Positions 37,438-45,704 of a stretch of 47,274 nucleotides of DNA are shown one piece after another. Under the pieces are notes generated by a model that was not told where the DNA came from, did not search any database, and saw only the letters and a list, made by a program, of their open reading frames with translations. Each line of letters begins with the position of its first letter. The stretch's first letter is position 1. A program made the translations under genes and the position numbers. The stretch is from NCBI GenBank assembly GCA_945897515.1, contig CAMDFO010000033.1, positions 1-47,274 of the forward strand, given 5' to 3'. The stretch is from Rhodoplanes serenus. Its GTDB lineage: Bacteria > Pseudomonadota > Alphaproteobacteria > Rhizobiales > Xanthobacteraceae.

Positions 37438-38145
37438 ATGCGCCTGCTGGTCACCCGGCCCGAGCCCGACGGCGAGCGCACCGCGGCGCAATTGCGCGCG
37501 CGCGGGCACGATGTGCTGCTGGCGCCGCTGCTGCGGATCGAAGCCATCGCCGACGCCGATCTCGGAATCGGTCCCTGGGCCGCGGTGCTGCTGACCAGCG
37601 CCAACGGCGCCCGTGCGGCCGCGACACACAGGCGGCGGAATGAGCTGCTGGCGCTGCCGGCGCTGGCCGTCGGCGGGAGCAGTGCCGAGGCTGCACGCGC
37701 GGCGGGTTTCACCAATGTCAGTTCGGCCGATGGCGACGGCGGCGATCTGGCTCGGCTCGCGGCTGCGCGCTTCGCCGGAAACGACAGGCCGCTGCTTTAT
37801 CTCGCCGGCGAGGATCGCGCCCGCGATCTGGTCGCGGATACAGGACACCTGCTCGTCCATACGACGGTGGTCTATCGCGCGGTCAAGGCCGCGGCGTTTT
37901 CCCCGGCGGCTCGGGCGGCGCTGGAGGCGGGCCGGCTCGATGGCGTGTTGCATTTCTCCCGCCGCAGCGTGGAGAATTACCTCGAATGCGCGGCGGAACT
38001 GGCCGGACCGGCGCTGGCCCCGGTCCACTTTTGCCTGTCGGCACGGGCCGCCGAACCGCTCAAGGCCGCCGGGGCTGCCCAGGTCCGGGTGGCGGCGCGG
38101 CCCGAAGAGGCCGCGCTGCTTGCTTTGGTCACGCCCCCGGCATAG
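37438..38145 (+). CDS. hemD: Uroporphyrinogen-III synthase
   Basis: 235 residues, normal for this poorly conserved family. It closes hydroxymethylbilane into uroporphyrinogen III with inversion of ring D. MRLLVTRPEPDGERTAAQL at the start, LLTSANGARA in the middle and the late block LHFSRRSVENYL are the usual landmarks. The gene begins one base after the hemC stop and is followed after 22 bases by the Mic60-like gene. Its assignment rests as much on position as on sequence. Confidence 0.94.
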   Translation: MRLLVTRPEPDGERTAAQLRARGHDVLLAPLLRIEAIADADLGIGPWAAVLLTSANGARAAATHRRRNELLALPALAVGGSSAEAARAAGFTNVSSADGDGGDLARLAAARFAGNDRPLLYLAGEDRARDLVADTGHLLVHTTVVYRAVKAAAFSPAARAALEAGRLDGVLHFSRRSVENYLECAAELAGPALAPVHFCLSARAAEPLKAAGAAQVRVAARPEEAALLALVTPPA

Positions 38146-38167
38146 TCGAATCGTCTAGAGTGCGGTC

Positions 38168-39520
38168 ATGACGACAGAAATACCTCCATCTTCGGGTGCG
38201 GGCGATCCGGGAGGGCCTCGGCGACGCCGGCCGGCGCCCACCATCGATCTCCGGGCGACCGAGATCGAGTCGGCGCCGAGCGCCGCCGCGGCGGCGCCTC
38301 CGTCGTCTCAAGAGCCAAGTCCGCCGTCGGAACCGGCCGTGGAGGCAGCGGCTCCGTCATCTCCGCCACGGCCAGAGTCGCGGGAGCCATCCGACTCCGA
38401 ACCACCCGCTCCGCCGCATCGTCCCGCCATCGCCTGGCTGCCGCCGGATTTGCCCTGGCCGACAATCGGAGCCGGCGCGGCCGGCGGCGCTGGCGTGCTG
38501 CTGCTGTTTCTTCTGATCTGGCTGCTGCTGCCGGCGCGCGATCCGATGGGCCCGCTCACCCCACGGCTGGCGGCAATCGAAACCCAACTGCGCGAATTGA
38601 ATGCACGGCCGGCACCGCCCAGCGCCGATCCGAAGGCGGTCGAGGATCTGTCGGCGCGGCTCGCCAAGATCGAGACTGCCGCTGCGACACCGCGTGCGCC
38701 CGCGGCCGATCCTGCGCTCTTGGCTCGTCTGACGGCGGTCGAGAACGCGATGAAATCGCTCTCCGACAATCTCGCGACGCTGGTGCGGCGCGCCGACGAC
38801 AATGCCGCAGCGGTGCGCGAGGCGCGCAGCCGCGCCGATGCAACAGCCGGCGCTCTCGGCGAACTGCAAAACGCCGCGCGCGTGAGCAGCGCCGATCACA
38901 GCCAGCTCGAAGCCCTGACCGGCCGCATCGCCGCGCTGGAGCGCACCAATCGGTCGATCGCCGATGAATTGGCCAAGCGCCAGGCGGCCACGGCGAACGA
39001 CCGCGCGGTGCGGCTTGCGGTGACGGCCGGCGCGTTGCGCGCGGCGGTCGAGCGCGGCGATCCGTTCACCGCCGAGCTTGCCATCGTGAAGCCGCTGGCG
39101 CCTGACGCCAGCACGCTGGCGGCGCTTGAACCATTCGCGGCGTCCGGCGTGCCAAGCACGGCCGCGCTTGGGCGGGAGCTCGGCGGTCTCATTGCCCCGA
39201 TGCTGCAAGCATCCGGCGCGGCCAAGCGTGAAGGCGGCGGCATCATGGATCGCTTGCAAGCCAACGCCGAGCGGTTGGTTCGCATCCGGCCGATCGACGA
39301 CGCACCGGGCGACGATGCTGCGGCCGTGCTGGCGCGCATCGAGAACCGGGCGGCGCATGCCGACATCGGCGGCGCGCTCGCCGAATTGGCCAAGCTGCCG
39401 CCGCAGGTCCGCGCGCCGGCGCAAGCCTGGATCGCCAAGGCGCAGGCGCGCGGCAAGGCGATCGAGGCCGGCCGCAAGATCGCCGCCGACGCCGTCGCCG
39501 CGCTCAAGACAGCGTCATAG
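38168..39520 (+). CDS. Mitofilin (Mic60)-like inner-membrane protein
   Basis: 450 residues. A Pro/Ala/Ser-rich cytosolic N-terminus (1-95) leads to one membrane span (about 100-122), then a long coiled-coil region with heptads (about 130-270, LAAIETQLRELN, LAKIETA, LTAVENAMKSL, IAALERTN), and a conserved C-terminal domain (about 275-450). This is the architecture of bacterial Mic60, which shapes inner membranes and cristae-like invaginations in alphaproteobacteria. Location between hemD and a HemY-like gene is the usual place for it in this class. The sequence of the C-terminal domain fits COG4223. Confidence 0.88.
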   Translation: MTTEIPPSSGAGDPGGPRRRRPAPTIDLRATEIESAPSAAAAAPPSSQEPSPPSEPAVEAAAPSSPPRPESREPSDSEPPAPPHRPAIAWLPPDLPWPTIGAGAAGGAGVLLLFLLIWLLLPARDPMGPLTPRLAAIETQLRELNARPAPPSADPKAVEDLSARLAKIETAAATPRAPAADPALLARLTAVENAMKSLSDNLATLVRRADDNAAAVREARSRADATAGALGELQNAARVSSADHSQLEALTGRIAALERTNRSIADELAKRQAATANDRAVRLAVTAGALRAAVERGDPFTAELAIVKPLAPDASTLAALEPFAASGVPSTAALGRELGGLIAPMLQASGAAKREGGGIMDRLQANAERLVRIRPIDDAPGDDAAAVLARIENRAAHADIGGALAELAKLPPQVRAPAQAWIAKAQARGKAIEAGRKIAADAVAALKTAS

Positions 39521-39533
39521 GGTCAGGCCGGCG

Positions 39534-41093
39534 ATGATCCGCGTCCTCCTCTTCCTCGCGCTCGTCGCCCTGGTGGCGTTCGGCACGGTCTGGATCGCCG
39601 ATCGTCCCGGCGACGTCGCCATCACGTGGCAGGGCTATCGCATCGAGACATCGGTCACTGTGGCTGTGACCGCCATCGCGTTCCTGATCGTGCTGGCGAT
39701 GCTGCTGTGGGCGTTCATCCGGACCATCCTGCGTTCGCCCGACCTGGTGGCGATGGTGCTGAGCCATCGCCGCGGCGTGCGCGGCTATCTCGCTATTTCG
39801 CGCGGCCTGATTTCGGTTGGTGCGGGCGATGGGCGCGCGGCGAACAAATTCGCCGGCGAGGCCGACAAGATCGCGCCCGGCGAACCGCTTGCGCTGTTGC
39901 TCAATGCGCAAGTGGCGCAGCTTGCCGGCGACCGCGCCGCCGCCGAGCTGGCGTTCCGCGCGATGACCGAACGTGCCGACACCAAGCTGCTGGGCCTGCG
40001 CGGATTGTTCATCGAGGCCGGCCGCCGCGAAGACGCGATCTCGGCGCGCGCCTACGCCGAGGAAGCGGCGAAGACCTCGCCGGCGCTCGCCTGGGCCGGG
40101 CAGGCGGTGCTCGATTTCCGTTGCGTCGCGGGCGATTGGACCGGTGCGCAGGCCGCGCTCGACCGCAACAGGAAATACAGTCTGATCGACAGCGCAGAGC
40201 ACAAGCGAAAGCGTGCCGTGCTGCTGACCGCGCGTGCGCTCGCCACCGAGGAAGGCGACCGCGACCGCGCGCGTTCGCTGGCGCTCGACGCCGTCAAGCT
40301 TGCGCCGGAGCTGGTTCCCGCCGCGGATCTGGCCGGGCGGCTTTTGGGCGAGGCGAACGAGATCAAGCGTGCCGCCAGGATCATCGAGAAGGCGTGGCAG
40401 GCCAATCCGCATCCCGACCTCGCCGACACCTACGCTCATTTGCGCATCGGCGATTCGGCGCGCGAACGGCTGACGCGCGTGCAGTCGCTGGCGGCGAAGG
40501 CGCCCGGCCACGTCGAGAGCGCGCTCGCGGTGGCGCTCGCGGCGATCGATGCGCAGGAGTTTGCGGTCGCGCGCAAGGCGCTCGATCCGTTCCTCAAGCA
40601 GCCCACGCAACGTGTCGCGGTGCTGATGGCCGAATTGGAGCAGCGCGAGAGCGGCGACGAAGGCCGCGCCCGCGACTGGATGGCGCGTGCGGTGCGCGCG
40701 TTGCGCGATCCGGCGTGGACCGCGGATGGCGTGGTGTCGGACCGCTGGATGCCGGTGTCGCCGGTCAGCGGCCGGCTCGATGCCTTTCAATGGAAGGTGC
40801 CGCTCAACGAGTTGAGCGACGACCGGGAGATGATCGAGGCCGTCGATCCGCCGCGGGTTCCGCGCCCGCCGCCGCCCGAGCCACCGGCAGCCGTGGAGAC
40901 GCCCGCGCCCGCGGCGATACCCGAACCGGCACAGCCGCGCCCGGCCCGCCGCCGCGCGGCGCTGGCGCCGCCGCCGCGCGTGGACGCGGTGATCCCCCTG
41001 ACCCACGTGCCGGACGATCCTGGCCCGGAGGCTCCGCACGAGCCCGATCCCCAGCCGGAACCGTCCTCGCGGAGCCTGCGGCTGTTCAAGTAG
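39534..41093 (+). CDS. HemY-type TPR membrane protein (HemY_N)
   Basis: 519 residues from ATG 39534, 13 bases after the Mic60-like gene. Two membrane spans (about 3-21 and 40-66) form the HemY_N domain, with SHRRGVRGYLAISRGLISVGAGD after it. TPR-like helical repeats follow to about residue 395. The C-terminal 120 residues are Pro/Ala-rich and end in RSLRLFK. In enterobacteria the relative is encoded with hemCDX; its function is unsettled and it is not the Bacillus HemY oxidase. It ends the heme operon. The tRNA gene comes 76 bases later with its own promoter. Confidence 0.9.
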   Translation: MIRVLLFLALVALVAFGTVWIADRPGDVAITWQGYRIETSVTVAVTAIAFLIVLAMLLWAFIRTILRSPDLVAMVLSHRRGVRGYLAISRGLISVGAGDGRAANKFAGEADKIAPGEPLALLLNAQVAQLAGDRAAAELAFRAMTERADTKLLGLRGLFIEAGRREDAISARAYAEEAAKTSPALAWAGQAVLDFRCVAGDWTGAQAALDRNRKYSLIDSAEHKRKRAVLLTARALATEEGDRDRARSLALDAVKLAPELVPAADLAGRLLGEANEIKRAARIIEKAWQANPHPDLADTYAHLRIGDSARERLTRVQSLAAKAPGHVESALAVALAAIDAQEFAVARKALDPFLKQPTQRVAVLMAELEQRESGDEGRARDWMARAVRALRDPAWTADGVVSDRWMPVSPVSGRLDAFQWKVPLNELSDDREMIEAVDPPRVPRPPPPEPPAAVETPAPAAIPEPAQPRPARRRAALAPPPRVDAVIPLTHVPDDPGPEAPHEPDPQPEPSSRSLRLFK

Positions 41094-41125
41094 CGCGGGG
41101 CTTTGCCGCCAAGGCCCGGCTTTGC

Positions 41126-41152
41126 TTGCCAAGCCTCCTGGGCGTGGATAAT
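41126..41152 (+). promoter_or_regulatory. Candidate promoter of the tRNA-Thr gene
   Basis: GATAAT at 41147-41152 matches a -10 box in five of six positions. TTGCCA (41126-41131) is 15 bases away and TTGCTT (41122-41127) 19 bases away; neither spacing is ideal. Transcription would start near 41159, some 11 bases before the mature tRNA end. Confidence 0.4.
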
Positions 41153-41169
41153 CAGAGGCGTTCAATTCT

Positions 41170-41244
41170 GCCGGCGTAGCTCAGTGGTAGAGCATCCGCT
41201 TCGTAAGCGGGGGGTCGGGGGTTCAAATCCCTCCGCCGGCACCA
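41170..41244 (+). tRNA. tRNA-Thr, anticodon CGT
   Basis: 75 bases including an encoded CCA. The acceptor stem is GCCGGCG / CGCCGGC with discriminator A. The D arm is GCTC / GAGC. The anticodon stem TCCGC / GCGGG has one T-G pair and the loop is TTCGTAA, giving anticodon CGT for codon ACG. The T arm is GGGGG / CCCTC with TTCAAAT; one G-T pair. It lies between the heme operon and a lower-GC stretch. Confidence 0.95.
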
Positions 41245-41359
41245 TCACCCCGTTCCATAGTTGTTCTCCGCGCCTCGTACTATTTTATTTCAGAGGCTTC
41301 GAAGGCGTCGGCTCCTCACTGTTCTCCATAGCAACCTGTGACCGTGCGGTAAGCGGATC

Positions 41360-42067
41360 TTACTTGCGCCACCCGCTGAACAGCTTCTTCAGATCAATGC
41401 TGACTCCAAACAGTCCAGGCTTCAGATTGAGGGCGTCTGCAAATCGCCCCTGCACCGAAGACACCATCTCAGTTTTAGGCTCGGTCGGCATGAGCGCTTT
41501 ATGCGCGGTAGTCAGTCGATATATCTCAACATTGGCGTGCGTGTGCGCGGCGCTGCCCTCGCGAGGTACGTCAGTTTTTGGGTGCCCATGGCCGCGAAGA
41601 GCTTGGTCTGTTTCCGTCGCATGACGAGCTACCTTGGCCACAAATCCAAGCAGCAGTCTTTCAGTGCCTTCTAGCGAAGAGGACCGCAACGCCGCTGGAT
41701 ATGACCGGGTTTCCTGGTCCCACTTCTGGAAAGTGGAGTGGACCTTGCCATTCAGATACCGGCCAACCGCTTGCCAATAAATTGTCTGCGGCTGGCCCTC
41801 AAATCTATTGCCGGCATACGTGATCTTCCCGCCACGGAAATCCTCTACATCGGTCTTACCGCCCTCATACGTCATCCCGTACCACTTGAAGAGCCAAGCG
41901 CTCCCGAACCGCTGCCGCTCGACCTCCAAATCATGTCCAAGGCTCAGTTCGAACGGCGTCATCTCTTGTCCCAACCGTCTTCTGTGTGTGGACTCACCCT
42001 GCTCACTGCACCATTCACTAGGACTCCATATCTGGAGTCTATATGTGCCCGTTAGAAACGGGCTCAT
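41360..42067 (-). CDS. Orphan protein in lower-GC DNA next to tRNA-Thr
   Basis: 235 residues with the first ATG at 42067 (AAGGA is 2-3 bases before it, rather close); M36 at 41962 is the alternative and begins the better-ordered part. The middle (about 40-100) has alternating strands with many aromatic residues (WLFKWYGMTYEGGKTD, GKITYAGNRFEG, TIYWQAVGRYLNGKV). The rest is mixed and polar. No signal peptide, membrane span or catalytic motif is seen. Codon use is visibly less GC-biased than in neighbouring genes. I do not recognise a family. It probably came in with the foreign stretch downstream of the tRNA gene. Confidence 0.65.
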   Translation of the reverse strand: MSPFLTGTYRLQIWSPSEWCSEQGESTHRRRLGQEMTPFELSLGHDLEVERQRFGSAWLFKWYGMTYEGGKTDVEDFRGGKITYAGNRFEGQPQTIYWQAVGRYLNGKVHSTFQKWDQETRSYPAALRSSSLEGTERLLLGFVAKVARHATETDQALRGHGHPKTDVPREGSAAHTHANVEIYRLTTAHKALMPTEPKTEMVSSVQGRFADALNLKPGLFGVSIDLKKLFSGWRK

Positions 42068-42089
42068 TTCCTTACACTTCTGCCTACGC

Positions 42090-42212
42090 GTTCCGTACGA
42101 CCTCTATATCGACGAGTTTCAGAATTTTTTGGCACAAGCATCATCAGCAGAAGTCGACAAGTGGTTTCTGAGACGCAGAACTAGCGCGGTTCGTAAACTA
42201 GCGGCTTTTTAG
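42090..42212 (+). pseudogene. Fragment of a conjugation-type ATPase (Walker B region)
   Basis: In frame from 42090, the 40 residues begin VPYDLYIDEFQNFLAQAS and end at TAG 42210-42212. YIDEFQNF is the Walker B signature of the HerA/TraG/VirD4-like ATPases of conjugative systems; eight matching residues in order are unlikely by chance. No Walker A or other part is found upstream, where the frame reads as the antisense of the orphan gene. A terminator follows at once. It is read as the scar of a lost mobile element. Confidence 0.45.
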
Positions 42213-42216
42213 ATCG

Positions 42217-42254
42217 CGGCTTGCACTACTTAAAAGGAGTGCGAGCCGTTTTTG
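42217..42254 (+). terminator. Rho-independent terminator after the ATPase fragment
   Basis: CGGCTTGCACT (42217-42227) pairs with AGTGCGAGCCG (42238-42248) with one G-T pair, loop of 10 bases, followed by TTTTTG. It suits transcripts from the left. That it directly follows the fragment stop suggests that it was the natural end of the lost gene. Confidence 0.75.
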
Positions 42255-42351
42255 TTTCGGGCCTCGGGGGCTCATAGACAAGCCGCCGGAAAGAATCGAA
42301 GCTCAGTGGCGCTGGGGGGGTAGATGATGCGGAAGTTGGCGAGCTATCGTT

Positions 42352-43113
42352 CTAGTGTGCTTCGGCCAGCGACCCGTACCCCGCGAGCGGATCCATGATC
42401 CCGAGCTGACGCAGGGCGGTCCAATAGATGACCGTATTGACGGCCAGCACCGGTTTGCCGATGCGGCGTTCGATACCCGGCACCAGACGGGCAATCGCGG
42501 AATTGGTGCCGACTTTGACGATGCAGTCCGCGTCCGCGACGTTGATTTCGTCGATAGCACGGTCCAGTTCGTCGGGTGTGGCTGTGGCGATGTGCAGCGC
42601 CGAGGGGTGACGCAGTCCCTTGATGGCGGCGACGCGATAGCCGTTCGCCGTGAAGAAGGCGGCGCAGGCCTCGTCGCCAGGCTGCATGTAGGGCGTGAGG
42701 ATTCCGAGCGAGCGGGGACTGCCGATCGCCGCAAGTGCGGTGAGCAGCGCGAGCGATGGAATGACCACTGGCGCGCCGCCAAAGGCGCTCTCCATGCGTT
42801 GCTGCATGTTGCGTGCGTTTTCCAGGCCCAGCGCAAACGAATCGAGAGAGTGACCGTGGACGACGATGTCGGGCTCGCAGGCAGCCAGCACATCGATAGC
42901 CTGCTCCATGTCGAGCGAGCTTCCGAGCACCCTGCGATACTGGTCGAGATCGGCCATGTCGCGCTTGATGCGCCCCATGCGCGACACATGGTTGGTGACG
43001 CCAGGCGGCTGCATCGCGGCGAGTTCGGGCTCTACAATGGTATTGGTCGCGGGCACCAGGATGCCGATCTTGGCCCGGTGCCCCAGCGCGTCGCGCATGC
43101 CCTCAATCGGCAC
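42352..43113 (-). CDS. Maleate isomerase / Asp-Glu racemase-like protein lacking the usual cysteines
   Basis: 253 residues, close to the 250 of maleate cis-trans isomerases and arylmalonate decarboxylases. KIGILVPATNTIVEPEL at 15-31 and the closing INTVIYW-like block (VNTVIYWTALRQLGI, 225-239) are family hallmarks. Members use two opposed cysteines; here the first site reads VVHGHSLDS (85-92) and the second VGTNSAIA (201-208), so neither Cys is present. It may catalyse another reaction, such as a hydration, or none. The start is GTG 43113 or ATG 43098; neither has a clear Shine-Dalgarno. It overlaps the end of the Bug receptor gene by 11 bases, so the two form an operon and the receptor ligand may be the substrate. 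Confidence 0.87.
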   Translation of the reverse strand: MPIEGMRDALGHRAKIGILVPATNTIVEPELAAMQPPGVTNHVSRMGRIKRDMADLDQYRRVLGSSLDMEQAIDVLAACEPDIVVHGHSLDSFALGLENARNMQQRMESAFGGAPVVIPSLALLTALAAIGSPRSLGILTPYMQPGDEACAAFFTANGYRVAAIKGLRHPSALHIATATPDELDRAIDEINVADADCIVKVGTNSAIARLVPGIERRIGKPVLAVNTVIYWTALRQLGIMDPLAGYGSLAEAH

Positions 43114-44107
43114 TCGCGCCCGAGGTCTTCACGACCTGCGCCCAGCGCGTGGTCTCCGCTTGCATGTAGTCGCCCATTTCCTTGGGCGCGCTAGGGGTCA
43201 CCTCGTAGCCCTGTGCCATCATCTTGGCGCGCACCTCGGAATTTTGCAGCAGCGTGACCATCGCGGCATTGAGGCGCGTGACGATCTCGGCCGGCGTGCC
43301 GGTCGGCACCATCAAGCCGTACCAGTTGCTTGCGTTGAAGCCTGTCAGGCCGACTTCGGTCATCGTCGGCACGTTGGGCAACGCCGCATTGCGCTTGACG
43401 CCGGCGACGGCCAGCGCGCGCAGGCGGCCGGCCTCGATTGTCGAGAGCGCTGTCGACAAGCCCGCGAAGTAGAGTGTCACCACGCCACCCAGGAGGTCGG
43501 TCATCGCAGGCGTGCCGCCCCTGTAAGGGACGTGCAGCAAGTCGATGCCGGCGGCGGTGTTGAGCATGACGCCCGACAGGTGCGAGGTGCTGCCGGCGCC
43601 TGACGATGCATAAGTCAGTTGACCCGGCTTGGACTTGGCCAGCGCGATCAGTTCCTTGAGACTGGTGGCAGGCGTGTTCGGATTTACCACCAGCACGTTG
43701 TCGACCCAGCCTACGAGTCCCACCGGGGCGAAATCTTTCAGCGTGTTGAATGGCAGCGTCTTGTAAAGGGTTGCGTTGATCGCGTGGAACGTAATGTTGT
43801 CCAGAAGCAGGGTGTAGCCGTCGGGCGCCGACTTGGCGACCACGTTCGAACCGATGGTGCCATTGGCCCCGCCGCGGTTCTCGATGACAACCGACTGGCC
43901 GAGTTGCTCGGATAACGCCTGCCCGAAGGTGCGCGCCAGCAGGTCGGCTGCGCCTCCCGGCGGATAGGGGACAATGAGCCGCACTGCGCGCGAAGGATAG
44001 GCGCCCTGAGCCCACGCCTTTGCGCCGGCGAGCCCGGCAAACGCGGCGCCGAGAAGGGTGCTGGTAAACCCGCGCCGGGAAATTTCCGGCTTCTTCGATA
44101 GGGGCAT
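43103..44107 (-). CDS. Bug-family receptor with Tat-type signal
   Basis: 334 residues. The leader MPLSKKPEISRRGFTSTLL has the twin-arginine pattern S-R-R-G-F, so export of the folded protein by Tat is likely; the other Bug receptors here use ordinary Sec-type leaders. Bug blocks are YPPGGAADLLARTFG, VVIENRGGANGTIG and HVPYRGGTPAM. It binds a small carboxylate in the periplasm (family knowledge). The isomerase-like gene follows with an 11-base overlap, so it is the more upstream gene in a two-gene operon. No permease gene is near. Confidence 0.92.
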   Translation of the reverse strand: MPLSKKPEISRRGFTSTLLGAAFAGLAGAKAWAQGAYPSRAVRLIVPYPPGGAADLLARTFGQALSEQLGQSVVIENRGGANGTIGSNVVAKSAPDGYTLLLDNITFHAINATLYKTLPFNTLKDFAPVGLVGWVDNVLVVNPNTPATSLKELIALAKSKPGQLTYASSGAGSTSHLSGVMLNTAAGIDLLHVPYRGGTPAMTDLLGGVVTLYFAGLSTALSTIEAGRLRALAVAGVKRNAALPNVPTMTEVGLTGFNASNWYGLMVPTGTPAEIVTRLNAAMVTLLQNSEVRAKMMAQGYEVTPSAPKEMGDYMQAETTRWAQVVKTSGASAD

Positions 44108-44486
44108 GCCTCGTCCTCATCTGGTCTTAAGCCGCAGCGTCGAGCATCAGAAGTATGTCCGATGCATCAAAGCCAATTCAACTGTCATGCTGGCTCCCAG
44201 GCCAGGACAAACACGCTGTAACGGCTTAATCACGCCATCCGCGTTCCGAATTGCCCCAGTCATTCAATCGTTGAATTCGCCTCATCAAGGTGGTCACGCC
44301 AGCGCCATTCGCCGGCGGCGTTAACCATAACCAGAGGTTAAGGGGAACCGGCGTCGCATTAATCTTGCGATGTCGTTGCGCGAATGAGAACAATTGCGCC
44401 AAGAAAACTCATAAAAAGCGACCATTTCCCGCGTGCGGCGGCTCAGGAAATAGGAGGCCCGAGACACAGTTAGTGGATGAAAAACC
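44108..44486. other. 379-base intergenic region, probably a double promoter region
   Basis: Lies between the divergent Bug receptor (minus strand) and CHAP-type (plus strand) genes. It is more AT-rich than the genes. TTAACC at 44321 and GGTTAA at 44336 form an inverted repeat 9 bases apart (TTAACC-N9-GGTTAA), a possible operator; it is not a CtrA box, because the TTAA cores are 13 bases apart. No believable small gene was found. Confidence 0.4.
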
Positions 44487-45044
44487 ATGCCGCGTCCTAT
44501 TCAGTCGCTCGTTGTGCTGGCAATCGCCGGCGCTCTGATCTCGCCCGCACTGGCCGCCAAAAAAGAAGAACGGTTCGTCCTTAGCTCGGTTTCCGAACCG
44601 ACCAGCCGTACCGAAAACACGGCCGCCATCGCCGCGCCTGTGGGTGCGCACAAACCCACCGATAAGAAAGACTCGGTGTTCGACATCGGGCTCGAAGCGT
44701 TGAGGTGGATGGGCGCGAGCTCCCGCCAGGTGGGCGTCCCCTATCCGGATCTCTGGTGCGCCGATTTCGTCAATTTCATCCTGCGCCGCACCGGCCACCC
44801 CACAATGAATTCGCGCGCCGCCAAGTCGTTCCTCGACTACGGCAAACGCATCGATAGTCCACGGGTCGGCGCCATCGTCGTGCTGACGCGCGGCAAGAAT
44901 GGCGGCCACATCGGCATCGTGCGCGGCACCGACGGCGCCGGCAACATCATCGTCATCTCGGGCAATCACGGCAATCGGGTTGCCGAAAGCCCGTATCCCA
45001 AGAATCGCGTGCTCGGCTACGTCATTCCGAACGACACCAACTGA
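44487..45044 (+). CDS. Secreted CHAP / NlpC-P60-like amidase (TIGR02594-type)
   Basis: 185 residues. A signal peptide (about 1-23, ending ALA-AKK) and a linker lead to a cysteine-peptidase domain (about 65-185). The catalytic Cys is C91 in LWCADFVNF, the His is H141 in NGGHIGIVRG, and N160-H161 in SGNHGNRV completes the site. VGAIVVLTRG precedes the His strand, as in TIGR02594/CHAP members. These enzymes cut peptide or amide bonds in peptidoglycan. No clear Shine-Dalgarno is seen. A good terminator follows, so the gene is monocistronic. Confidence 0.88.
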   Translation: MPRPIQSLVVLAIAGALISPALAAKKEERFVLSSVSEPTSRTENTAAIAAPVGAHKPTDKKDSVFDIGLEALRWMGASSRQVGVPYPDLWCADFVNFILRRTGHPTMNSRAAKSFLDYGKRIDSPRVGAIVVLTRGKNGGHIGIVRGTDGAGNIIVISGNHGNRVAESPYPKNRVLGYVIPNDTN

Positions 45045-45071
45045 TCGGAACGTGGCTGCTATCCATTCCTT

Positions 45072-45114
45072 GGCGTCGGCTGTGCGTAGTGTATTGCAGC
45101 CGGCGCCTTTTTTT
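45072..45114 (+). terminator. Rho-independent terminator of the CHAP-type gene
   Basis: GGCGTCGGCT (45072-45081) pairs with AGCCGGCGCC (45098-45107) with one G-T pair around a 16-base loop, and is followed by seven T. It begins 28 bases after the stop codon of the plus-strand gene. Confidence 0.8.
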
Positions 45115-45148
45115 GCCTGCGAATAACTCTCGCAATTCCGCCGCGGCG

Positions 45149-45406
45149 TCATATTTCGGCTCTCGGCGGTAAGTTGCCGCCGTCTTCAATCGCCGCTTCG
45201 TTTCCCATCTGCAGAGGCTGATCGAGCGGCGTCGGCTTGCCCGGTGTAAGCGGATCGTCGTCCGCCTTTGTTTCCGCCTCATGGGCGAGCTGCAGCCATC
45301 GCTCCGCCCGTATCAGCCACTCCGCGCGCTCCGCCGCGCTCGTCGATCGTAGCGCACTGGCGAGGCAGGTCTCGGCGTTGCGGCGAAAATATTCAGGTCT
45401 GGCCAT
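45149..45406 (-). CDS. Small helical protein of unknown function
   Basis: 85 residues. AGGGAG lies six bases before the ATG at 45406. The first 45 residues form two amphipathic helices (ARPEYFRRNAETCLASALR and AERAEWLIRAERWLQLAHE), and the C-terminal 35 are polar and unstructured. Short proteins of this pattern, with YRxxAExCLxxA, are common in Bradyrhizobium-like genomes, with no known function. It is cytosolic, lacking a signal peptide. The next frame upstream ends three bases before this ATG, but that frame itself looks non-coding. Confidence 0.75.
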   Translation of the reverse strand: MARPEYFRRNAETCLASALRSTSAAERAEWLIRAERWLQLAHEAETKADDDPLTPGKPTPLDQPLQMGNEAAIEDGGNLPPRAEI

Positions 45407-45704
45407 GGCTCACTCCCTGATAGCTGCCGTGGTCTGCGCCGTCGTCTCAGCAAAGTGTAGCAAGGCGTTCGAGCAGCGGGAGAGTCTCACGCGCGCTCGT
45501 TCACAGACAACGGGCGCAGTGGTTAGTGCGTCGTGAATGGTCTTCGCTAGAGTCGGGTTCGCAGAAATTGAATCGCGCGCCGCTCGCTTCTCCTGCGTAT
45601 TTTTCTGAACGCCGCCGGCGGCTTTCCGGCTGGTGACACTGCTACAAACGCGCGAACGCGTTGGCACATCGAAACTATGGTTGTGCGGCTGCGCTGAAAA
45701 ACAA
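45407..45704. other. 298-base region with no supported gene
   Basis: A minus-strand frame (45410-45667) starts with GTG and stops 3 bases before the small helical gene, which would allow coupling, but its composition (Arg, Thr, Ser and Ala without order) and lack of a Shine-Dalgarno argue against it. The sequence is moderately AT-richer than the genes. It probably holds the promoter of the small helical gene. Nothing else is seen. Confidence 0.4.

Noticed and set aside
41224..42340. att-site duplication of the tRNA-Thr 3' end
   Set aside because: The string ending CCGCCGGCACCA does not recur in the next 3 kb; GCCGCCGG at 42284 is too short to count.
44321..44341. CtrA box near the CHAP-type gene
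   Set aside because: The two TTAA cores are 13 bases apart in place of 7; the site is an inverted repeat of another kind.
45410..45667. 85-residue minus-strand frame that ends 3 bases before the small helical gene
   Set aside because: GTG start without Shine-Dalgarno and disordered composition; the spacing alone is not enough support.
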